From Kineococcus rhizosphaerae (lineage in GTDB: Bacteria > Actinomycetota > Actinomycetes > Actinomycetales > Kineococcaceae), in the NCBI RefSeq assembly GCF_003002055.1, contig NZ_PVZF01000015.1, forward strand, positions 62,001 to 126,000: DNA of 64,000 nucleotides, read 5' to 3'. The position numbers were made by a program, and so were the translations under genes. Shown in pieces: positions 8,389 to 15,727 of this stretch; within the stretch, counting starts at the first letter, position 1, and each line of letters begins with the position of its first letter. The notes below the pieces were generated by a model. It ran no database searches, had not been told where the DNA came from, and saw only the letters and a list, made by a program, of their open reading frames with translations.

Positions 8389-8416
8389 ACGCTAGGTAGC
8401 CGATTGCTCGTTGTCC
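8389..8416 (-). promoter_or_regulatory. Candidate promoter of the glycosyltransferase gene
   Basis: The 8336-8639 interval (about 300 bases, visibly less GC-rich than its surroundings) holds no gene. On the minus strand GGACAA (8411-8416) is followed after 16 bases by TAGCGT (8389-8394), a fair match to -35/-10 hexamers, which would give a leader of about 45 bases before the ATG at 8335. I recognise no riboswitch in the rest of the interval. Confidence 0.4.
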
Positions 8417-8583
8417 GACTCCGTTGAGCCGCTAGAGGTAACGCTCTGCGTATGAAGTACCCGCCTAGCTCGCCTCTGACTGCGCTGCGTCACCAGTGCT
8501 CACGCACTCGTTCCCTCTCCGAAGATCTCTGGGCGCGGAGCGTGACTGCGGTGGTCCGATCGGTGCTCACCTGCCGTGGAACG

Positions 8584-8623
8584 CCGAAGGCCGGCCGCAC
8601 CCGTGGGTGCGACCGGCCTCCGG
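8584..8623 (-). terminator. Hairpin terminator after rplI
   Basis: A 19-bp stem with two mismatches (8584-8602 with 8605-8623) and a two-base loop, 17 bases downstream of the rplI stop. It closely resembles the hairpin at 6774-6821 in sequence, sharing GGCCGGCCGC and GACCGGCCTCCGG. Confidence 0.7.
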
Positions 8624-8639
8624 TCCTGCTGAGCCTGCC

Positions 8640-9092
8640 TCAGGCGGTGGCCTCGACGACGTCGATGGTCACCGTCGCGGACACGTCCGCGTGGAGACGG
8701 ACGAGAGCCTTGTGCGTGCCGGTCGTCTTGATCGGCTGCGGGATCTCGACCTTGCGCTTGTCGACCGACGGGCCGCCGGCGGCCACGACGGCCTGGGCGA
8801 TGTCGGACGGCGTGACGGCACCGAACAGGCGACCGCCCCGGCCGGCGCGGGCGGCGAAGGCCACCGTGCGGGCTTCGAGCGACTGCTTGACGGCCTTGGC
8901 GTCGTCGAGCGAGGCGATCTCACGGGCCTTGCGGGCCTTGCGGATGACCTCGACCTGCTTCTCGCTGCCCTTGGACCACGGGGTGGCCAGGTTGCGCGGC
9001 AGCAGGAAGTTGCGGCCGTAGCCGTCCTTGACCTCGACGACGTCGCCGGGGGTTCCGAGGCCGGTGACCTCGTGGGTGAGGATGAGCTTCAT
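8640..9092 (-). CDS. rplI: 50S ribosomal protein L9
   Basis: A 150-residue protein beginning [25 protein letters not shown], with [13 protein letters not shown], the highly conserved rRNA-binding N-terminal domain of L9. A long central helix ([16 protein letters not shown]) and a C-terminal domain with GRLFGAVTP follow. The length is typical. It is the last gene of the rpsF-ssb-rpsR-rplI operon, 14 bases after rpsR, and is followed by a strong hairpin. Confidence 0.98.
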   Translation of the reverse strand: MKLILTHEVTGLGTPGDVVEVKDGYGRNFLLPRNLATPWSKGSEKQVEVIRKARKAREIASLDDAKAVKQSLEARTVAFAARAGRGGRLFGAVTPSDIAQAVVAAGGPSVDKRKVEIPQPIKTTGTHKALVRLHADVSATVTIDVVEATA

Positions 9093-9106
9093 CTCGAGAC
9101 CCCTTC

Positions 9107-9343
9107 TCAGCGCGCGGAGCTGCTGTAGGGCAGCAGCGCCATCTCGCGAGCGTTCTTGATCGCCTTGGCGATCTGACGCTGCTCCTGGACGGACACGCCC
9201 GTCACCCGACGCGCGCGGATCTTGCCGCGGTCGGAGATGAACTTGCGCAGGAGCGCCGTGTCCTTGTAGTCGACCGCCTCGATCTTGGCGGCCTTCAGCG
9301 GGTTCTGCTTCTTCTTGGGCTTGCGCACGGGCGGCTTGGCCAT
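9107..9343 (-). CDS. rpsR: 30S ribosomal protein S18
   Basis: A 78-residue basic protein with the S18 core: [19 protein letters not shown], then RRVTG and [20 protein letters not shown]18 pairs with S6 on the 16S rRNA platform, and both are coded in this operon. There is no Cys-based zinc motif at the N-terminus, so this is the C-minus form. If other S18 copies exist in the genome they may be the zinc-containing kind. The gene lies between ssb and rplI in the standard order. Confidence 0.98.
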   Translation of the reverse strand: MAKPPVRKPKKKQNPLKAAKIEAVDYKDTALLRKFISDRGKIRARRVTGVSVQEQRQIAKAIKNAREMALLPYSSSAR

Positions 9344-9406
9344 CGTGGTGCTCCCCTCTCGTGAGAGCCCAGGCTTCGAGACCTGGGATGGAATGGTGTG
9401 CTTCGG

Positions 9407-9982
9407 CTAGAAGGGCGGGTCGTCGTTGGACGCGCCGCCACCCCAGCCACCGCCGGAGTTGCCTCCGCCGGACGGGCCGGTGGCCCAGGGGTCTTCCTGC
9501 TGCTGCGGGGCGCCGCCGCCGGAGCTCTGGCCCCAGCCGCCACCACCACCGCCGGAGCCGCCGCCGGAGAAACCTCCGCCGCCGCCCCCGCCGAAGCCGC
9601 CTCCGCCGCCACCACCGCGGGAGGTCTTGTTGACCTTCGCGGTCGCGTAGCGCAGCGACGGGCCGACCTCGTCGACCTGCATCTCGATGACGGTGCGCTT
9701 CTCGCCTTCCTTCGTGTCGAAGGTGCGGGACTGCAAGCGCCCGGTCACGACGACCCGGGTGCCGCGCGTGAGGGACTCGGCGACGTTCTCGGCCGCCTCG
9801 CGCCAGATCGCGCAGCGCATGAACAGGGTCTCCCCGTCCTTCCACTCGTTCGACTGACGGTCGAACGTGCGGGGCGTGGAGGCCACCGTGAAGTTGGCCA
9901 CCGCCGCACCGGACGGGGTGAAGCGCAGTTCGGGGTCGTTCGTGAGGTTCCCGATCAGCGTGATGACGGTTTCACCCGCCAT
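9407..9982 (-). CDS. ssb: Single-stranded DNA-binding protein
   Basis: A 191-residue protein. Residues 1-115 form the OB-fold ([52 protein letters not shown]). Residues 122-180 are an exceptionally Gly-rich low-complexity linker, and the acidic tip ends DDPPF, the peptide that docks repair and replication partners. It binds single-stranded DNA as a tetramer in replication and recombination. The ATG shares one base with the rpsF stop (TGATG), giving coupled translation. The Gly linker is longer and purer than in many SSBs but is common in actinobacteria. Confidence 0.97.
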   Translation of the reverse strand: MAGETVITLIGNLTNDPELRFTPSGAAVANFTVASTPRTFDRQSNEWKDGETLFMRCAIWREAAENVAESLTRGTRVVVTGRLQSRTFDTKEGEKRTVIEMQVDEVGPSLRYATAKVNKTSRGGGGGGGFGGGGGGGFSGGGSGGGGGGWGQSSGGGAPQQQEDPWATGPSGGGNSGGGWGGGASNDDPPF

Positions 9983-10278
9983 CAGGCAGCCTCGGCTCGC
10001 AGCAGCTTGGTCCGCAGAACGCTCTCGTTGAGGTTCAGCTGACGGTCGAGCTCCTGCGCGACGGCGGGCTCGGTGGTGAGCTCGACGACGGCGTAGATGC
10101 CCTCGGACTTCTTCTTGATGTCGTAGGAGAGCCGGCGGCGGCCCCAGATGTCGACCTTGCCGACCTCGCCACCACCCTGGCGAACCACGTTGAGGAAGCG
10201 TTCGAGGGACGGGGCGACCGTCCGCTCTTCCAGCTCCGCGTCGAGGATCACCATGAGCTCGTACTGACGCGCGCTCAT
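9982..10278 (-). CDS. rpsF: 30S ribosomal protein S6
   Basis: A 98-residue protein beginning [20 protein letters not shown], then [34 protein letters not shown], the standard ferredoxin-like S6 fold, at normal length. It is the first gene of the ribosomal/SSB operon. A strong AAGGAGGTGGGGA ribosome site precedes the ATG. The product binds S18 and the 16S rRNA platform, and the S6-S18 pair autoregulates this operon in several phyla. Confidence 0.98.
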   Translation of the reverse strand: MSARQYELMVILDAELEERTVAPSLERFLNVVRQGGGEVGKVDIWGRRRLSYDIKKKSEGIYAVVELTTEPAVAQELDRQLNLNESVLRTKLLRAEAA

Positions 10279-10393
10279 TCCCCACCTCCTTCGGTCTCAG
10301 GCGGCCACGGTCTCTCCGTGGCAGGAGGGTCTCGGTGCGCGTCCCCGGCCACCGCGGATGAGCCGCGGACGGACGGGGAACCCGTGAAGTCTA
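10279..10393 (-). promoter_or_regulatory. rpsF leader with -10 element and hairpins
   Basis: On the minus strand a TAGACT hexamer (10388-10393) can serve as -10, with no convincing -35. The following leader of about 100 bases can fold into a CCGCGG-loop-CCGCGG hairpin inside a CCCCG/CGGGG stem and a GCCACGG-TCTCT-CCGTGGC hairpin (10304-10322) just before the ribosome site. It is in the right place for an S6:S18 feedback structure, but I cannot confirm that motif by eye in such GC-rich RNA. The rest of the gap up to 10492 shows nothing I can name. Confidence 0.4.
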
Positions 10394-10492
10394 CCGGCCC
10401 CCGGGCACCCACTGTGCCGCCCCGGGCCGCCGCCACCCGCCGGGCGGCCCTGCCCGTCCACAGGACGGGGCGGTCCGGGCGCCTGTGCACGC

Positions 10493-11920
10493 TCAGGCGA
10501 CCCGCACGACGAGCGCGTCGGGGGCCCGGTCGAAGTCCCCGCCCGAGGGGTCGTCCAGGCCCCGGGTGGCCCGCACGGGGTCGTCGGCGGGGTGCCGGAC
10601 GTCGCGCACGACGCACACCACGAGCCAGACGACCGCGGCGCTGCGGGCGAGCAGGACCAGCGCGTACAGCTCCGGCGGCAGCGCCCGGTCCGTGTTCGTC
10701 TGGCCGGCGATGTAGAGCCACACGGCGGCGAAGTAGGCCACCTCGGCGGCCCACCAGATCAGCTGGTCGCGCCAGCGCGGCACGGCCAGGACGGCCAGCG
10801 GCAGCAGCCACAGCGAGGCCTGCGGGGGGAAGGAGGCCCCCAGGACGCAGAAGCCCGCGACCAGCAGGAACGCGACCTGCACCAGCCGCGGCCGGCGCGG
10901 CGCCCACAGCACGAAGACCGCCACGAGCAGCGTCCACACGACCCACGCGCCCAAGGTCAGGACGACGACCGCCGGCCCCGGCAGCCCCGAGGTCCCCTCC
11001 GCCCGCACGGCCTGCTGGGCGAGCTGGGGCAGCACCCACAGCGACCCGTACCCGGCGCGCTGGTCGAAGAACGAGGTGACGAACCCGGCCCACTCGTGCG
11101 GGCGGACCAGCGCGACCGGCAGGTCCACGGCCAGCCACGCGGCAGCCGCTGCGCCCCCCGTCGTCAGGGCCGCCCGCCGCCGTCCCGTCCGCAGCGCCAG
11201 CAGCGCGATCGCCACGAGCAGCAGCACCGGGTACGTGCGCGCCGCGACGGCGAGGCCGAGCAGGACCCCCGCCGCGACGGGCCGGTGCCGCGCCCAGAGC
11301 GCGAGCCCGAGGGTCGCCAGCGCGACCCCGGCCAGGTCGAGGGACAGCAGCCCCGACAGGACCAGGACGGGACTGACGGCGAGCAGGACGGCGTCCCAGC
11401 CGCGACGGCGGCCCGTCAGCGACCAGACGGCGACCGCGAGCGCCAGGGCGGCCAGGAGCAGGAGGACGGCGGCGGCGTCGAAGTAGGTGCGCTGAGCCTG
11501 CACGCTCACCTGGTGCGGGGCGAACACCCCCACCAGCCAGGCCAGGAACGCCGTGACGGGCGGCTGGTTCAGCGCCACGCCCTCGGAGTAGGGACCGAGG
11601 CCGGCGGCGAGCCCGGAGGACGTGTAGACGACGGGCAGGTCGGAGTAGCAGGCGTGCACGAACTGGTCCGGGGTGTTCCAGCCCAGCGTCCGGCAGTGGT
11701 GCCTGCTCACCGCCCCGAGCGCCGTCGCGACCGCGGTGAGCGCGATCGTCACGGGCAGGGCCCGCGCCCACCAGGGGCCGTCACCGCCGAGGCGACGACC
11801 GGCGGGACCGCCCAGGACCTCGCTGCCGGCGCGGGCGACCGGGTCGACCGTCGTGGGCGGCACCGGGGGGACCGGGTCCGGGCCGGGGGCCTCGGGGGTG
11901 TCCGGGGTCTGCGTGCTCAC
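10493..11920 (-). CDS. GT87 (DUF2029) polyprenol-phosphate-dependent mannosyltransferase-like membrane protein
   Basis: A 475-residue integral membrane protein with about ten hydrophobic helices. It has the conserved GT87 features: a short Pro-rich cytoplasmic N-terminus, a periplasmic loop after the first helix with the usual acidic/aromatic region (WNTPDQFVHACYSDLPVVY, GLGPYSEG), and the LNQPPVTAF segment. Relatives (PimE-like) add mannose from polyprenyl-phosphate-mannose to lipid-linked glycans outside the membrane. The position next to the rpsF operon and a class A PBP is conserved in many actinobacteria and supports a cell-envelope role. The GTG start is 14 bases downstream of the PBP stop, so the two are probably co-transcribed. 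The exact acceptor is unknown. Confidence 0.85.
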   Translation of the reverse strand: MSTQTPDTPEAPGPDPVPPVPPTTVDPVARAGSEVLGGPAGRRLGGDGPWWARALPVTIALTAVATALGAVSRHHCRTLGWNTPDQFVHACYSDLPVVYTSSGLAAGLGPYSEGVALNQPPVTAFLAWLVGVFAPHQVSVQAQRTYFDAAAVLLLLAALALAVAVWSLTGRRRGWDAVLLAVSPVLVLSGLLSLDLAGVALATLGLALWARHRPVAAGVLLGLAVAARTYPVLLLVAIALLALRTGRRRAALTTGGAAAAAWLAVDLPVALVRPHEWAGFVTSFFDQRAGYGSLWVLPQLAQQAVRAEGTSGLPGPAVVVLTLGAWVVWTLLVAVFVLWAPRRPRLVQVAFLLVAGFCVLGASFPPQASLWLLPLAVLAVPRWRDQLIWWAAEVAYFAAVWLYIAGQTNTDRALPPELYALVLLARSAAVVWLVVCVVRDVRHPADDPVRATRGLDDPSGGDFDRAPDALVVRVA

Positions 11921-11934
11921 CCCGTCAGCTTCCC

Positions 11935-14238
11935 CTACCCGTCCGTTCCCGCGCCCGCTGCCGCACCGGTCGCCGCACCGGTCGCCGCACCGGTCGCCAC
12001 GGCGGCGGCCGACGGCTGGGCCTGCGCGCCGCCGGCCCCACCCGAGGCCCCGCCCGCGCCACCGCCCGAGCCACCGGCGGAACCCGCCGAGGTCGGCGCC
12101 CCCGTCGACGTCGCGGTGGCCGAGGAACGGGTCGCCGAGCTCGTCGGGGTGCTCGTCGGCTCGTCGGTGGGGGTGCCCGTGGGGACGTCCGTCGGGGTGT
12201 CCGTGGCGGTGCCCGTGGGGGTGTCCGTGGCGGTCTGCGACGGCGTGCCGGTGGGCGACCCGGTCCGCGTCGAGGAGGACGACGAGGAAGAGGACGAGGA
12301 CGGGCCGGACCCCTTGGCCGAGCCGACGTTCGCGCGGTCGGGGAAGTCCGTCTTCGGCGTCCCGTCCAGGGCCGCCCTCATGAACGCCGTCCAGATGCGG
12401 ACCGGGTAGGAACCACCCGTGACCTCACCGCCGCCGAGGTCGAGCTTGACGTTGGTCTTGCCGTCGGCGCTCGTCTGGAACAGCCCGACGCTGGCCGCCA
12501 GGTCGGGCGTGAACCCCGCGAACCAGGCGGCCATGCTGTCGTTCGTGGTCCCCGTCTTGCCGGCCGCCGGCCGGTTCAGCCGCTTCGCGTAGGACCCCGT
12601 CCCGGAGTTCACGACCTGCTCCATCGCGTACGTCGCGTCGGCCGCCACGTCACCGGCGAACGCCGTCGTGACCGTCGGGGACGCCGTGTAGGTCCGGGTG
12701 CCCGTGGAGTCGTCGACGGTGGCGACGGTGTGCCACTGGGTGCGCCGCCCCTGCGCGGCGAACGTCGCGTACGCCTGCGTCACGTCGATGGGGTGCGGGG
12801 ACGCGGTCCCGAGCACGTTGGCGATGTTGTCCTGCAGACCGGTGGTGTCCTGCGGGTACCCGGCCGCGATCGCGACGTCCCTGGTCCTGGCCGGGGTGAC
12901 CTCGGCGTTGAGCTGCGCGTAGACGGTGTTGACCGAGTGCTCCGTCGCGGTGACCAGGTCGATGCGCCCGAACTCCTCGCCGCCGTAGTTCCCCACCGTC
13001 CAGCCGTCCACGGTGCGGGGGCTGGAGCTGTCGAACGTCGTCTTCAGCGAGATCCCCTGCTCCAGCCCCGCCACCAGGGCGAACGGCTTGAACGTCGACC
13101 CCGGCTGCGCCACGGCCTGCGTGACGTCGTTGTACTGGTTCGCCAGGAAGTCCGACCCGCCGTACATGGCCGTGACCCCACCGGTCTTCGGGTCGATCGC
13201 CGACAGCGCGACGTGGAAACCGTCGGGCAGCTTCTTCGGCAGCTGGCCCGCGACGGCGTCCGTGGCCGCCTCCTGCGCCTTCGCGTCGAACGTCGTGACG
13301 ATCTTCAGGCCGCCGCGTTCGACGTCCTCCTCGGTCAGCCCGACGGTCGAGGAGGTGAGTTCGGTCTCGACCGTCTTCAGCAGGTACCCGTTCGGGCCCC
13401 GCCACTGGTCGTTGCTGGCGGGTTTGACCTCGATCGTCTCCGGCAACCCGGCCGTCGCGCGGTCGGCCGCCGACAACCAGCCCTGCGACACCATGCCGTC
13501 GAGGACGTACTTCACGCGCGCCGTCGCGGCCGCGGTCTGCTCGGGGCCCTTGCGCGGGTCGTAGTTGCTGGGCCCCTTGAGCAGCGCCGCCAGCAGCGCC
13601 CCCTGGGAGACGTTCAGCTGCGAGGCGTCGACGCCGAAGTAGGCCTGCGCCGCGGCCTGGACGCCGTACGCGCTGCGGCCGAAGTAGACGGTGTTCAGGT
13701 AGTTCTGCAGGGTCTGGTCCTTCGTCTGCTGCTGGTCGATCTTCAGCGAGATGAAGAACTCCTCGAACTTGCGCCGGTAGGAGTGCGCGTCCGTCAGGTA
13801 GTAGTTCTTGACGTACTGCTGGGTGAGGGTCGACCCGCCCTGGCTGGTGCCGTCGCTGACGTTGCTCCACAGCGCCCGCGCGATGCCCGTCGGGGAGACG
13901 CCCCGGTTCTCGTAGAAGGTGCGGTCCTCGGCGGCCAGCACGGCCTTCTGCACGGGCTCGGGCACCTGGTCCAGCGTCACGTTCTGCCGGTTCAGCGCCG
14001 CGAACGTCCCGAGCTTCGTCGTCCCGTCGCTGAAGTAGACGGTGCTCGTCTGGGCGTCGGCGAGCGTGTTCGGGTCCGGGACCTTCACCAGCGCGTAGGC
14101 GGCGGCGAACCCGCCGACGGCGAGCACCAGGCCCGTCAGCAGGAGGCCCAGGACCCAGCCCAGCACCTTGCGCCGACGCGGACGCCGGGCGGGTCGACGG
14201 GCGGGTCGACGGGTGGGAGCGGGGCGTCGCGAAGCCAC
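11935..14238 (-). CDS. Bifunctional class A penicillin-binding protein (transglycosylase/transpeptidase)
   Basis: A 767-residue peptidoglycan synthase. The GTG at 14238, preceded by GGAGG, is taken as start; the frame stays open to 14430 but would then overlap the divergent MFS gene. A basic cytoplasmic tail (RRPARRPARRPRRRK) leads into one membrane anchor. The GT51 domain shows AAEDRTFYENRGV and QGGSTLTQQYVKN. The transpeptidase domain has the nucleophile motif STFK, SVN and KTGTT. The last 130 or so residues are a Ser/Thr/Pro- then Gly/Ala-rich tail of low complexity, probably wall-embedded. It is upstream of the GT87 gene in the same orientation. It polymerises glycan from lipid II and cross-links it. 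Confidence 0.95.
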   Translation of the reverse strand: MASRRPAPTRRPARRPARRPRRRKVLGWVLGLLLTGLVLAVGGFAAAYALVKVPDPNTLADAQTSTVYFSDGTTKLGTFAALNRQNVTLDQVPEPVQKAVLAAEDRTFYENRGVSPTGIARALWSNVSDGTSQGGSTLTQQYVKNYYLTDAHSYRRKFEEFFISLKIDQQQTKDQTLQNYLNTVYFGRSAYGVQAAAQAYFGVDASQLNVSQGALLAALLKGPSNYDPRKGPEQTAAATARVKYVLDGMVSQGWLSAADRATAGLPETIEVKPASNDQWRGPNGYLLKTVETELTSSTVGLTEEDVERGGLKIVTTFDAKAQEAATDAVAGQLPKKLPDGFHVALSAIDPKTGGVTAMYGGSDFLANQYNDVTQAVAQPGSTFKPFALVAGLEQGISLKTTFDSSSPRTVDGWTVGNYGGEEFGRIDLVTATEHSVNTVYAQLNAEVTPARTRDVAIAAGYPQDTTGLQDNIANVLGTASPHPIDVTQAYATFAAQGRRTQWHTVATVDDSTGTRTYTASPTVTTAFAGDVAADATYAMEQVVNSGTGSYAKRLNRPAAGKTGTTNDSMAAWFAGFTPDLAASVGLFQTSADGKTNVKLDLGGGEVTGGSYPVRIWTAFMRAALDGTPKTDFPDRANVGSAKGSGPSSSSSSSSSSTRTGSPTGTPSQTATDTPTGTATDTPTDVPTGTPTDEPTSTPTSSATRSSATATSTGAPTSAGSAGGSGGGAGGASGGAGGAQAQPSAAAVATGAATGAATGAAAGAGTDG

Positions 14239-14420
14239 TGCGGTCTGGTCCTCCGGCGGTCTGGATCCCGTGCTGGATCTGCTCGTGATCTCGGTCGGTG
14301 TGCCGCCGTTCCATCGGCAGCGGCCGTCCCAGTATGCGTGGGCGCGCGGGGGCCACCCGTCGTGCGTGTCCCCCGGAAGGGGTTCGCACCCGATCTCCAC
14401 ACCCTCGCTACGGTGACGCC

Positions 14421-15710
14421 GTGTCAGCACCGGCAGGGGTCCTCCACGAACTCACCGCTCTGGTGCGCACCCGCCGCTACCAGCACCTGATGGCCGTGCG
14501 CCTCACCGGTCAGACCGCGGACGGGGTGTTCCAGGCCGGGCTGGCGTCGCTGTTCTTCTTCTCCCCCGAGCGGCAGGCCACCCCGGCGGCGGTGGCGTTC
14601 GCGGCGGCGGTGCTGCTGCTGCCCTTCACGGTCGTGGGGCCGTGGGCGGGGGTGCTGCTGGACCGGCGCTCGCGGCGCTCGGTGCTGGGCTTCGGGAACC
14701 TGCTGCGGGCCGCGATCGCGCTGCTGGGGGCGGCGGCCCTGGCCGGCGGCGCCCCCGACGTCGTGGTCGGGGTGCTGGCGCTGGCGGTGCTGTCGGTGAA
14801 CCGGGCGCTGCTGGCGGGGCTGTCGGCGGCACTGCCGCACGTCGTGACCCCGGACCGCTTCGTGCTGGCGAACTCGGTGACGCCGACGGCCGGGACGGTG
14901 GCCGCCGGGTTCGGCGCGGTGGTGGCCGTCGCGGTGACGGCGGCCGTCGGCCCCGGGTCGGGCGCCGACGTGGCCGCGCTCGCGGTCGCGGCCCTCGCCT
15001 ACGCCGCGGCGGGTCTGGTCGCGCTGCGCTTCCCGGCGGCCCTGCTGGGCCCGCCTCCCGGGCAGGCGGCCGGGACGCGGCGGGGGCTGCGCGCGAGCGC
15101 GCGCGACGTGGCCGCGGGGGTGCGGCACCTGCGTGAGCGGCGGCCCGCGGCGGCGGCGCTGGGGCTCGTGGCGTGGCACCGGTGGTCGTTCGGGCTCACG
15201 ACGGTCGCGATGGTCGTGCTGTGCCGGCGCACGCTGGCCCCCGCGCAGGACCCCTCGGCGGGGCTGGCGGCCCTGGGGACGCTGCTGTTCGCGGTCGCGG
15301 TCGGCTCCGGCCTCGCGGCCGTCCTCGCGCCGTGGGCGGCGAGGGCGGGACGGGTGCACCGGTGGATCGCGGTATGCCTGCTGGTCGCCGGTCTCGGGCA
15401 GGTGGTGCTGGGGCGGACGACGTCGCCGCTCCTGCTGGCCGTGGCCGCGGGACTGCTGGGCCTCGGCGGGCAGGGCGCGAAGATCGGTGTCGACACCGTG
15501 GTGCAGCGCAGCGTCGACGACGCCTACCGCGGGCGGGTGTTCACCGCCTACGACCTGGTGTTCAACGTCAGCTACTGCCTGGCGTGCGGGGCGGCGGTGC
15601 TGCTCGTGCCGGCCGACGGGCGGCTGGGCCCGGTCGCCGTCGTCCTCGGCGCCGGGTACGTGCTGTGCGGGCTCGCCCAAGGCCGCGGCCGCTCGCGCTC
15701 ACCCGTCTGA
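14421..15710 (+). CDS. MFS transporter (12-helix, drug-efflux-like)
   Basis: A 429-residue protein with twelve hydrophobic segments. The GTG at 14421 is chosen because the open frame upstream (to 14298) lacks a membrane start and reaches into the divergent PBP leader; no strong ribosome site is seen. Two halves each carry an MFS loop-2/3-like motif (GVLLDRRSRRSVLGF; later RGRVFTAYDLVFN). It resembles macrolide/bacillibactin-type exporters, with a DG-x-F at helix 1 (ADGVFQAGL). It would expel a small molecule by proton antiport. It is divergent from the PBP gene with 180 bases between and has no regulator nearby. The substrate is unknown. Confidence 0.82.
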   Translation: MSAPAGVLHELTALVRTRRYQHLMAVRLTGQTADGVFQAGLASLFFFSPERQATPAAVAFAAAVLLLPFTVVGPWAGVLLDRRSRRSVLGFGNLLRAAIALLGAAALAGGAPDVVVGVLALAVLSVNRALLAGLSAALPHVVTPDRFVLANSVTPTAGTVAAGFGAVVAVAVTAAVGPGSGADVAALAVAALAYAAAGLVALRFPAALLGPPPGQAAGTRRGLRASARDVAAGVRHLRERRPAAAALGLVAWHRWSFGLTTVAMVVLCRRTLAPAQDPSAGLAALGTLLFAVAVGSGLAAVLAPWAARAGRVHRWIAVCLLVAGLGQVVLGRTTSPLLLAVAAGLLGLGGQGAKIGVDTVVQRSVDDAYRGRVFTAYDLVFNVSYCLACGAAVLLVPADGRLGPVAVVLGAGYVLCGLAQGRGRSRSPV

Positions 15711-15727
15711 GGTGGGCGCGAGCGCGG

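Noticed and set aside
8452-9128. Small plus-strand ORFs opposite rplI/rpsR
   Set aside because: They are antisense to ribosomal protein genes and without ribosome sites or domains.
9460-9640. GGC/GCC-rich repeat as a mobile or regulatory repeat
   Set aside because: It is simply the Gly-rich linker of SSB read in the coding strand, with no exact periodicity.
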